A stretch of 41,529 nucleotides of DNA from Alphaproteobacteria bacterium (GCA_024279135.1 JAJRRU010000011.1:1-41529), one strand, 5' to 3'; numbered from the stretch's first letter, positions 25,065-32,207 are shown. Made by a program: numbers and translations. Notes: generated by a model from the letters alone, not told the origin.

Positions 25065-28000
25065 TTAAGCTCCTGAATTAGCGCGAATTATTTGACCGAT
25101 TTTTGTCGCCACCTCATCGGCGCTTCCCTCAATCATTTGCGCCCGGGTTTGCGGCGGAACGTAAACACGCCTGACCTGCATGCCGGTAGAAGTTTTGGGG
25201 ACTTCCACCTCTTCTATCACAATCAGTGGTTTTTTCTTCGCCTGTTTGATCATCCGCATAGAGGCAAAGCGCGGGGTGTTGGCACCAACCTGAACCGTCA
25301 GCACGGACTTGGCCGACATCTCGAAAACCTCTTGCAAACCACCTTCAAGTTCCCTGGTAACGGTCATCCGATCCGATCCATCCCATTCGGTGCCGACAAT
25401 AACCGCGCTATGGGGCAAGCCAAGAATCCCCGCAAGCGCCGTTCCTGTCGCACTATTGGCGATGTCACCCGATTGAACGCCGGTAAGGATCAAATCAGGG
25501 TTCTCCTGCTCACTGACACCGGCTAAAATCCGGGCCAGAGTCATTGAATCCGCACCTTCCAGGTTTTCATTCCAAATACGAATCCCCCGGTCGGCACCTT
25601 TGGCCATAACCTTTCGCAGGGTCACTTCGGCCTCTTCAGGGCCAATGGTAACAGCGACAACCTCAGCACCGTCAATGGCCTCGGCCATCAACAGAGCTTG
25701 CTCAAGGGCGTTGTCGTCAAATTCGTTTAGCAGAAAGTCCTTATACTCATCCGGCACAGATAGATTGTCCGGTGAAATCTCAAATTCTTCACCCAGCTTT
25801 CCAACATGCTTGATGGCGACCAGGATACGAACCCCCGGTTTTTCCGGCCTTTCATAATCCGGAATCTTCAGGGCCTGAAGGGGTACGGCCTGCCATGCAA
25901 CAGATACCCCGTCCGCTTTAACCGATTGCCTGGGATTTTTTTCTTCAGACGGAGGGAGAGCCTGCGGGCTCGTTGCCAACTCCATTCCTTCTAATCTTGC
26001 GCTTATACTTTCCGCAATTTTATCGACCAGGGCATCAGCAACCTTTGTCGCGATGGCATCGGTGAGCCGCTCGATGACTTCAGGAACGGCACCTAGATCA
26101 AGGCTGTCGAGCGCGACGGCTTCGGCAACCAGTTCAGCCAGATCGGCAACCTCGAAGTGATCTTCATGCCCCGCCGTTTTTCGAGCATCTTCAAACATCG
26201 TCAAATCCTTTGGGCAACAGGTTACAAACACATCTATATCAAGCGTGGCGGCCTCGTTAATGCGGTTTTCGGATGGCTTTTCCTTTCCCGGAGTATCAGG
26301 CAACCAAATCCGTCCCCCCCCGGCCCCGCAACAAAACGAGTTATCCCGGTTTCGCGGCATTTCAATAATTTCACAGCCAATGGCGCGCAAGACCGCCCGG
26401 GGGGCATCGTATTCTCCATTCAGTCGGCCAAGATGGCAGGGATCGTGGAAAGTCACCTTGCGGCCCAGACGCTTCACCACTTTTAACCGGCCACTGGCAA
26501 GTAAATCCCTTAACACCGCCGAGTAATGTTCAACGGGGGCGGTTTCTTGAAACTGGGGATATTCGTTCTTAAGAGTGTTGAAGGAGTGCGGGTCCGTTGT
26601 CAGGATTGAAGAGAATTTGACACCGGACATGGCATCACTATTGTGTTCGACAAGGCTTTCAAAGAGCCCTTCTTCACCGATACGACGGACATCGTTGCCG
26701 GCCGTTTTCTCATCTTCATATAGCAGGCCAAAATCCATCTTGGCGGCTCGCAGTAATCTGGCGACCGTTTGGCTGACCTTCTGATTGCGTGGATCATAGG
26801 AGGCGTAATCGCCAACAAACCACAGGACATCGGCGGCTTGTTTACGAATGTCCTTGATGGGGAACTCCAACTCCCGGGTCCAGTGGCCACGTTTGCGAGC
26901 ACTTTCACCGAAACTGTTTCCGGTATTTGAAATGGTTTCGAGGACGCTCTGGATCATTGGGTCCGTCTCACCTTGCTCGACAAGATGGCGACGCATCTTG
27001 ACGATCAGTGTCGGATGTTCGATACCGACCGGGCAAATCTCCTTGCACGCCCCGCAAGTCCGGCAGGCCCAGATGGTTTCTGGATTAATCACCCCTTGGG
27101 TCAGGGAAACCAGTCGATCTGGCCTGGTCTGACAGGCATCATTATGTTCACGCAGATCCAAAATCAAATCGCGGGGGCTGAGTGGGGAACCTATCGTTCT
27201 TGCCGGGCAAACTTCGTGACAGCGACCGCACTTGGTGCAGGCGTCAAGATGCAGCAGTTCCTTCCAATTGAATTGATCAATACTATTAACACCAAGTTGA
27301 CCATCGCCCTCCTCCATGGGCAGCCTGCTCAATGCCCGTGAATCACGAACCAGCAATGAGCCCGTAGAGGAAATAATATGTTTGGCCTTGTACCAGGGGA
27401 TGGCGGCGGTAAAACCCAATCCGGCCACCCCATGCAACCACCAATTTACCGAGCGAATGGATGTTGCTGTTTCTACACTTAACTCCATGCTGTCAAGGAT
27501 CTGCGCCAACAGCCATCCCACGGGTGACCAGTGCGCCCATTCCGGTTGATCGACGTAGAGACGTACTGCCTCCTCGGTAAAGCCACTGACAACGACCGCC
27601 AACAGAAAAATCATGAAGAACCAGTCTTCACGCTTCCACGCTTTGGCCGAAGGCCTTAAGTCCAACTCCCCACAATAACTGCGAAGATAGTCCAGTTTCA
27701 TTAGTTTCAGGGCGGCTCGACGCCACATCATAAACAGCACGCCGAACAAAATCGCCGCGCCACCCAGATCAAGAATCAGGCTGAAAATTAAATAAAAATC
27801 ACCGTTCCAAAAGCGCAGGCCAAACGCCGGATACAAGATATCGTATTCAAGGGTTATGATAGCGGTGCCAATGGCACCACCCAGAAAGCCAAAAAATATT
27901 CCACCGTGGGCAATTCCCGCCCAACGATCACGACGGCGTAAGGTTCTGTGAGTGGCAAGATCCTTGACTAGATTTCTTAACCCCTGCCAATAATCAGGCT

Positions 28001-28145
28001 TATCCAACAGGGGGCGGCCACGGCGGTATTTGGAAATGTGGCGCAGGCAGCCAGCGACAAACACTAGGATTGCTGAAATCCCGATCACGTAAAATAACGT
28101 GATTGCCGAGGCATTCAAATTCCAGAACAATTCACGTGTAATCAT
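25065..28145 (-). CDS. Membrane Fe-S oxidoreductase (DgcB/HdrD-like) fused to electron transfer flavoprotein beta
   Basis: A single 1026-residue frame. Residues 1-~270 are a NarI/HdrC-like membrane part with about five helices and candidate haem histidines (GIAHGGIFFGF, WWLHGVAGLGF). Two [4Fe-4S] motifs follow: C303-x2-C306-x2-C309-x3-C313 and C361-x2-C364-x2-C367-x3-C371. A first CCG-like half (about 440-525) keeps the fold words but has D446, T481, D518 and S521 where I expect cysteines. The second half is intact: C570, C605-C606, C643-C644. After a linker (~690-770) comes a complete ETF beta (772-1026: VRILVAIKHVGK, LTGVQSGD, TRELEGGLQEV). It probably moves electrons from EtfA to quinone. 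DgcB-type proteins and EtfB are normally separate polypeptides. Confidence 0.92.
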   Translation of the reverse strand: MITRELFWNLNASAITLFYVIGISAILVFVAGCLRHISKYRRGRPLLDKPDYWQGLRNLVKDLATHRTLRRRDRWAGIAHGGIFFGFLGGAIGTAIITLEYDILYPAFGLRFWNGDFYLIFSLILDLGGAAILFGVLFMMWRRAALKLMKLDYLRSYCGELDLRPSAKAWKREDWFFMIFLLAVVVSGFTEEAVRLYVDQPEWAHWSPVGWLLAQILDSMELSVETATSIRSVNWWLHGVAGLGFTAAIPWYKAKHIISSTGSLLVRDSRALSRLPMEEGDGQLGVNSIDQFNWKELLHLDACTKCGRCHEVCPARTIGSPLSPRDLILDLREHNDACQTRPDRLVSLTQGVINPETIWACRTCGACKEICPVGIEHPTLIVKMRRHLVEQGETDPMIQSVLETISNTGNSFGESARKRGHWTRELEFPIKDIRKQAADVLWFVGDYASYDPRNQKVSQTVARLLRAAKMDFGLLYEDEKTAGNDVRRIGEEGLFESLVEHNSDAMSGVKFSSILTTDPHSFNTLKNEYPQFQETAPVEHYSAVLRDLLASGRLKVVKRLGRKVTFHDPCHLGRLNGEYDAPRAVLRAIGCEIIEMPRNRDNSFCCGAGGGRIWLPDTPGKEKPSENRINEAATLDIDVFVTCCPKDLTMFEDARKTAGHEDHFEVADLAELVAEAVALDSLDLGAVPEVIERLTDAIATKVADALVDKIAESISARLEGMELATSPQALPPSEEKNPRQSVKADGVSVAWQAVPLQALKIPDYERPEKPGVRILVAIKHVGKLGEEFEISPDNLSVPDEYKDFLLNEFDDNALEQALLMAEAIDGAEVVAVTIGPEEAEVTLRKVMAKGADRGIRIWNENLEGADSMTLARILAGVSEQENPDLILTGVQSGDIANSATGTALAGILGLPHSAVIVGTEWDGSDRMTVTRELEGGLQEVFEMSAKSVLTVQVGANTPRFASMRMIKQAKKKPLIVIEEVEVPKTSTGMQVRRVYVPPQTRAQMIEGSADEVATKIGQIIRANSGA

Positions 28146-28160
28146 CGCTCACGCCCTCAA

Positions 28161-28208
28161 GACAAAAAATGTGTGCCCACCTAAAACCCGGGCAGGCACA
28201 CATTTGTC
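28161..28208 (-). other. Intercistronic stem-loop between flavoprotein and fusion gene
   Basis: Arms GACAAAaaATGTGTGCC and GGCACACATTTGTC pair over about 14 bp around a 17-base loop in the 69-bp gap. It probably stabilises the upstream mRNA or partly attenuates transcription into the large fusion gene. Confidence 0.6.
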
Positions 28209-28214
28209 AGTAGA

Positions 28215-30416
28215 CTAGGGTTCTACCCGCGTTCGGGCATCACCAAGTTTGGGGAAAGTCTCTTTACCCCAGATTTGACGTTCCCTGATCCAGGGAAGTG
28301 GATATTGCGGATGATCTCCATCAAACTCACGCGCAAGACGGTGACCGTCGTACATGGCATTCAGGGCCTGTCGAGGCGTATGGCAATCACCGATACGGTA
28401 GATGTCCAGAATATCGTTTTCTGCCCATTCTGATTTGCGGGCCTTTAATTCTGAAAACAAACCGGAGTTTGGCACACGCGCTGTCACAAGAATGACAGCA
28501 TCACAGTCCAGTTTGAAAGAATCACGGTTTCTCTTGCGGGCCATTTCCCCCGCAACCGGGGGGGCCAGATCGGGTCCCCAACGATACAGGTAGAACATGT
28601 TGATGCCATCCGGATCAACACTTTCGACCCAATGGTTCCGATAGGTCTCAATGTTCTTTTCACAGAACAGTCGCTTGTTGTTCATGATTTCCATTGTGAA
28701 CTGGCTGTAGTCGATAATTTCCGACAAGTTGGTAATAAAGGTTACTTTCTTTCCCAGATCGGCCATCATTTCAGCTAAGCCGGCTGCGACGAAGTAACCA
28801 TCACCGTCAAGAATGACAACATGGTCACCTGGTACTTCCTTACCGGACATAATCTGTTCGGGTGTCAGAATATGGGGCAATGAATCATCACAACCGGGTA
28901 TCGGGGCATGACCTTCAGAACCAAGCCCGTCTCCACGCCATTTTGATCCTGTGGCGATGACGACCTTATCGGCCCCATACTCGAGCACATCATCGGCTGT
29001 CATTTCACCGACGCCCAGATGGACCTCGACATTCTTCAGTTTATTGAGTTGGATATCACGCCATGTGACGACTCGTGACCACTCGTTCAGGCGCGGCAAT
29101 TTGGAGGCCCACTTCCAGTGGCCGCCAATTTCGGATTCAGCCTCGCGAAGGTGGACATCATATCCACGCTCCCCGAGAACACGGGCGCATTCCATTCCGG
29201 CTGGTCCCGCCCCAACAACAAGTACGGAATCTTCTTTCTTGGTTTTCTCGAATTTCTCCGGATGCCAACCGCGACGGTATTCCTCACCCGCGGTCTGGTT
29301 CTGGGTGCAACTAAGCAGACCCACCTGTGTGAATTTTGATACGCACATGTTACAGCCGATGCATTCGCGAATATCGTCCAGGCGTCCCTCATCGATCTTG
29401 TTGGGAAGGAACGGATCAGCGATGGAAGGGCGGGCCGCACCGATAATGTCGGCGGTGCCGTTGTTGATCAATGCAACCATATCGTCCGGGTTGGTGTAGC
29501 GGCCATTGACCACAACGGGGATACCCGGTCCTACGACGTTCTTGGCTTCTTTTACAAATGGCGCCATCCAGCCTGACTTGCGGAATTTAGATGTACCGGC
29601 GTCCTCGCCCCATTCCTCATAATCACCGATCTTGACCGACCACAAATCACAGGTGCCCTGTTTGTCTAGCATTTCAATAAAACCGATACCTTCCTCGGCA
29701 GCCTGAATACCGTGCGGCCCTTGCAGTGTATCCACTTCAAAACGGGTCGTAATGGCGCAGGTGTCGCCCAGTTCCTTCTTCAGGGCTTCCATCAGTTCCA
29801 GATAAAAACGGGCGCGGTTCTCAAAGGAGCCGCCATATTTATCGGTACGGTGGTTACAGCGGCGTTCCAGAAACTGGATCGGGATCGTAGTGTCGCCACC
29901 TGAAACCTCAAGGATATCGAAGCCTGCTTGTTCAGCGCGTTTGCCACCTTCGACGTACATGTTGATGACGGCTTTGATGTCGTCATGATCCATCTCATGG
30001 GCACCAACGGATCGCGAGGCCCAGACGTTGGACGGCAAAGCGCTGGCGCCTCGGGGAATTTCACGCGATTCCAGATTGATGGCGTGGATGCCACTATACC
30101 ACAACTGAACACCGGCCAATGAATTATGAGAATGTGCTACATCGCACATATGACCAAGGTTGATAACGTCGCCTTCATCCCAAAGGCGTGCCGAGACCCA
30201 GGGAAATTCATCGGCTTCCGGGTGGACGGAACAGTATTCAGTAAATACAACCCCCCAACCGCCTTCGGCCTTCTGGCCCCGGTGTTCCGCCTGGGTACCA
30301 GGGCGCTCTGAACCGAAACCGGCGCAATGGGTGGTTTGCCAAAATCGGTTTCGCATGGTTTTGGGACCAAACGAAATCGGGTCGAAAAGAATATCGTGTT
30401 TTGGATCGCGTGCCAT
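28215..30416 (-). CDS. Trimethylamine dehydrogenase-family flavoprotein (amine oxidation, ETF-linked)
   Basis: 733 residues from the ATG at 30416, which has a strong AGGAGG five bases upstream; the ATG at 30431 lies before this Shine-Dalgarno and is rejected. It closely resembles trimethylamine dehydrogenase along its whole length. The OYE-type FMN barrel has Cys31 (TMADH Cys30, the 6-S-cysteinyl FMN link). The [4Fe-4S] motif is CIGCNMC-x11-C. The ADP/FAD-like domains start VLVVGAGPAGMECARVL. Relative to TMADH as I recall it, Tyr60, Trp264 and Asp267 are kept, but Tyr169 is Ser, His172 is Asp and Trp355 is Phe. This points to a different amine. It heads the operon with fused DgcB-EtfB and EtfA under a sigma-54 promoter. 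Confidence 0.92.
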   Translation of the reverse strand: MARDPKHDILFDPISFGPKTMRNRFWQTTHCAGFGSERPGTQAEHRGQKAEGGWGVVFTEYCSVHPEADEFPWVSARLWDEGDVINLGHMCDVAHSHNSLAGVQLWYSGIHAINLESREIPRGASALPSNVWASRSVGAHEMDHDDIKAVINMYVEGGKRAEQAGFDILEVSGGDTTIPIQFLERRCNHRTDKYGGSFENRARFYLELMEALKKELGDTCAITTRFEVDTLQGPHGIQAAEEGIGFIEMLDKQGTCDLWSVKIGDYEEWGEDAGTSKFRKSGWMAPFVKEAKNVVGPGIPVVVNGRYTNPDDMVALINNGTADIIGAARPSIADPFLPNKIDEGRLDDIRECIGCNMCVSKFTQVGLLSCTQNQTAGEEYRRGWHPEKFEKTKKEDSVLVVGAGPAGMECARVLGERGYDVHLREAESEIGGHWKWASKLPRLNEWSRVVTWRDIQLNKLKNVEVHLGVGEMTADDVLEYGADKVVIATGSKWRGDGLGSEGHAPIPGCDDSLPHILTPEQIMSGKEVPGDHVVILDGDGYFVAAGLAEMMADLGKKVTFITNLSEIIDYSQFTMEIMNNKRLFCEKNIETYRNHWVESVDPDGINMFYLYRWGPDLAPPVAGEMARKRNRDSFKLDCDAVILVTARVPNSGLFSELKARKSEWAENDILDIYRIGDCHTPRQALNAMYDGHRLAREFDGDHPQYPLPWIRERQIWGKETFPKLGDARTRVEP

Positions 30417-30480
30417 TAATTCCTCCTGCATTTCCCGTCACTCAAACGGGATAATTTATGTTCTTTTTCAGGAAGCATGG

Positions 30481-30496
30481 AGCAATTGGCGTGCCA
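30481..30496 (-). promoter_or_regulatory. Sigma-54 (-24/-12) promoter for the flavoprotein/ETF operon
   Basis: On the minus strand TGGCACGCCAATTGCT matches TGGCAC-N5-TTGCW perfectly, 64 bp upstream of the flavoprotein ATG. The 684-bp stretch 30432-31115 otherwise holds the enhancer candidate, the left end of the integrated element and the leader of the orphan gene. I see no convincing gene in it. Confidence 0.87.
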
Positions 30497-30602
30497 TATT
30501 CATTAACTCTTTGATTTATATGACCTATAGAGGGTTTTCAGGTGCAACCTGCGCCGTAAGAGAGGCGGCTGTAGGCACCTTTGCATCGCCCGATACGCCT
30601 AC

Positions 30603-30619
30603 GATGCGTATTTGCAGCA
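30603..30619. promoter_or_regulatory. Candidate enhancer element upstream of the flavoprotein operon
   Basis: GATGCGTATTTGCAGCA matches 14 of 17 bases with the site at 22251-22267 and sits about 107-123 bp upstream of the -24 element at 30496. A further TTTGCATCG occurs at about 30580. It is a possible binding site for the enhancer-binding protein, by inference. Confidence 0.4.
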
Positions 30620-30795
30620 GCCATGGGCAAAATAGCGCCTGGGAGAAGCGTTGAATTATTTCAAGAGCGTCGGTGCAAACAAAACCGCACTCAATGCCTA
30701 TCATGAAACCATCATCGGCAGATAATACGCTTAAACGAAAACTCATTGGCTTGGGTTGCAAGATCACAGAGATCAACAGTTACCCCGGGGGGAAA

Positions 30796-30825
30796 AATGC
30801 CCTAGCTCGCAAGTGCTAAGGCATT
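30796..30825 (-). terminator. Rho-independent terminator attached to the left tRNA-derived repeat
   Basis: On the minus strand AATGCCttAGC pairs with GCTagGGCATT and is followed by TTTTT. It begins about 9 bases after the CTACCA end of the left tRNA-like 3' half, the normal place for a tRNA gene terminator. Confidence 0.7.
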
Positions 30826-30833
30826 GATATAAT

Positions 30834-30880
30834 TGGTAGCGGAGGAGGAGCTCGCCCCCCCCCCGGCACGCGGATTATGA
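30834..30880 (-). repeat. Left tRNA-Met 3'-half-like repeat (att-like)
   Basis: On the minus strand it runs TCATAATCCGCGTG, a run of ten G, then CTCCTCCGCTACCA. This is the anticodon loop (CAT) to CCA end of an alphaproteobacterial tRNA-Met, but the T-loop (normally TTC-containing) is replaced by the G run. No 5' half precedes it. A second copy in the same orientation is at 32163-32207, so the pair forms direct repeats as in attL/attR. Confidence 0.65.
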
Positions 30881-30905
30881 TTCCTTACCGGGAATAAGTT
30901 AATTT

Positions 30906-30961
30906 AGTAAACTGTCACCGTAATCCCCGTAATCCACCGTAACCGTAACCACCGTAATGGC
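30906..30961 (+). repeat. Left inverted repeat with subterminal iterons
   Basis: AGTAAACTGTCACCGTAAT (30906-30924) is the exact reverse complement of 32097-32115. It continues into degenerate copies of CCACCGTAAT / CCGTAAC up to 30961. Together with the right end this resembles recombinase or transposase binding arrays. Confidence 0.75.
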
Positions 30962-31115
30962 ATGACCAGAGGCAGCAGGAAAGCATGGCATATAATCTGT
31001 CGCATGGGCGGTTCCCCGGTATTTACATGGTTGTCGAACCATATCACTCTTTATAAGTGTGATGAAAGATGGTTATGATATTAGTGACTTCGAGAACCAA
31101 TGAACGGGGAATAAT

Positions 31116-32012
31116 ATGTCTGATGATAACAAGGTAGAAGAAGATATGGCTCCTGATTCAGAAAAGGCTTCAGAGCCAGAGCCCATATCCTTTGCCGAAT
31201 TTCTGGAAAGTACTCCACCTTCCAGTATGACCAAGATATCGAAAATTTCTAGCCGCCCGGATATGATCGATTATTTGCTCACCCCACAAATCCAATTACA
31301 CTGCTCAAGTGATGCCTGCAACGGAGCAAGGTTTTACAGACATGCTGAGGAGACACAGCAATTCTTCCAGGGTGATGGGTATCAAAATTTCTTTCTTATA
31401 TATGTTTGCTCTAATTGTAGAATGCGGGCTAAAACATACTCTATTAAAGCTAAAGTATCTGATATTGACAATTCTGGTACATGCATCAAATACGGGGAAA
31501 TTCCAGTCTTTGGGCCGCAAACATCCTCAAAATTGATCAAGTTGATTGGCGAAGACAGAGATATTTTTTTGAAAGGTCGAAGGTGTGAAAATCAGGGGCT
31601 GGGCGTCGGGGCTTTCGGTTATTACAGACGGGTTGTAGAAAACCAGAAGGACCGTATCCTTGATAGAGTCATTGAGGTTTCAAAAAAACTGGCGGCACCG
31701 GAAGTTCATATAAGAACCCTTGAGGCCGCAAAGAACGAAACACAATTCAGCAAGTCATTGAAATCCGTTAAGGATGCCATTCCACAAACGTTGATGATCA
31801 ATGGCCACAATCCTTTGACACTCTTGCATTCAGCCCTTAGCGATGGCCTGCATGACAGGACGGATGAGCACTGTTTGGAAATCGCCAGTAGCGTTCGTGT
31901 GGTCCTGGGTGAGTTATCAGAAAAGTTGGCACAAGCCATGAAGGATGAAGCTGAAGTTAAACATGCCCTTTCAAAACTCATGAATATAAAAAAAACAACC
32001 AACCCCCGCTGA
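31116..32012 (+). CDS. Orphan protein with a two-CxxC-like knuckle and helical C-terminus, function unknown
   Basis: A 298-residue soluble protein that I do not recognise. The first ~35 residues are acidic (EEDMAPDSEKASEPEP). Residues about 68-112 hold two cysteine pairs (HCSSDACNGARFY and YVCSNCRMRAKTY) that could form a zinc knuckle. A segment LGVGAFGYYRRVVENQKDRILDRVIE follows. The C-terminal ~130 residues look all-helical, with HNPLTLLHSALSDGLHDRTDEHCLEIASSVRVVL, loosely reminiscent of HEPN/DUF4145-type proteins. It is the only gene inside the IR-bounded element, with its own leader and a weak Shine-Dalgarno, and is more AT-rich than the chromosome around it. A defence or cargo role is possible but unproven. 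Confidence 0.75.
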   Translation: MSDDNKVEEDMAPDSEKASEPEPISFAEFLESTPPSSMTKISKISSRPDMIDYLLTPQIQLHCSSDACNGARFYRHAEETQQFFQGDGYQNFFLIYVCSNCRMRAKTYSIKAKVSDIDNSGTCIKYGEIPVFGPQTSSKLIKLIGEDRDIFLKGRRCENQGLGVGAFGYYRRVVENQKDRILDRVIEVSKKLAAPEVHIRTLEAAKNETQFSKSLKSVKDAIPQTLMINGHNPLTLLHSALSDGLHDRTDEHCLEIASSVRVVLGELSEKLAQAMKDEAEVKHALSKLMNIKKTTNPR

Positions 32013-32058
32013 TAATCACCTCACCCACCTTCTGACTTTTGCCCTTGGCGACCAAATA

Positions 32059-32115
32059 TGTGGCATTACGGTGGCATTACGGTGCATTACGGTGGCATTA
32101 CGGTGACAGTTTACT
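32059..32115 (-). repeat. Right inverted repeat with four subterminal iterons
   Basis: The plus strand shows GGCATTACGGT four times in tandem with 9-11 bp spacing, ending in ATTACGGTGACAGTTTACT (32097-32115), the perfect inverted partner of the left end. The array is more regular here than on the left. Confidence 0.75.
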
Positions 32116-32124
32116 TAACACACA

Positions 32125-32158
32125 AAAAGCCCCTGTTCAGCTAAGAACCGAGGCTTTT
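32125..32158 (-). terminator. Rho-independent terminator attached to the right tRNA-derived repeat
   Basis: AAAAGCCtcgGTTC and GAACaggGGCTTTT pair on the minus strand, followed by TTTTTGTG. It lies a few bases after the CTACCA of the right tRNA-like 3' half. Its sequence differs from the left terminator, as expected if one copy came from the host and the other from the element. It would also terminate the thiolase operon. Confidence 0.7.
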
Positions 32159-32162
32159 GAAA

Positions 32163-32207
32163 TGGTAGCGGAGAAGGGCCTCCCCCCCCCCGACACGCGG
32201 ATTATGA
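32163..32207 (-). repeat. Right tRNA-Met 3'-half-like repeat (att-like)
   Basis: On the minus strand it runs TCATAATCCGCGTGTCG, into a ten-G run, then CTTCTCCGCTACCA. It matches the left copy in order and orientation and likewise lacks a normal T-loop. Only about 14 bp separate it from the thiolase stop, so no tRNA 5' half can precede it. Confidence 0.65.

Larger units (their letters stand above)
30834..32207. mobile_element. Small integrated element flanked by tRNA-derived direct repeats, carrying one orphan gene
   Basis: Direct repeats of a tRNA-Met 3' half bound a 1.37-kb segment. Inside are 19-bp perfect inverted repeats (30906-30924 and 32097-32115) with subterminal iterons of the word ATTACGGTGGC, and one gene (31116-32012). 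No integrase or transposase is present, so it would depend on an enzyme supplied in trans, or it is a decayed tyrosine-recombinase element whose iterons are arm-type sites. The segment is visibly more AT-rich than its neighbours. Confidence 0.6.

Noticed and set aside
28951-29499. Long plus-strand frames inside the flavoprotein gene, and similar long antisense frames in other genes
   Set aside because: They are shadows of strongly conserved coding sequence on the other strand, with no domains of their own.
30417-30431. ATG at 30431 as start of the flavoprotein
   Set aside because: It precedes the strong AGGAGG that serves the ATG at 30416, and TMADH starts exactly at ARDPKH.
30525-30776. An 83-codon minus-strand frame between the flavoprotein promoter and the element
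   Set aside because: No recognisable domain or Shine-Dalgarno, and it would overlap the enhancer region. A plus-strand stretch ending NYFKSVGANKTALNAYHE at about 30640-30725 looks protein-like but is broken by stops and unidentified.
32059-32105. CRISPR array from the ATTACGGTGGC iterons
   Set aside because: Units of about 11 bp directly abut without spacers; they fit subterminal binding sites instead.
30834-32207. Complete tRNA-Met genes at the two repeats
   Set aside because: Neither copy has a 5' half or a proper T-loop.
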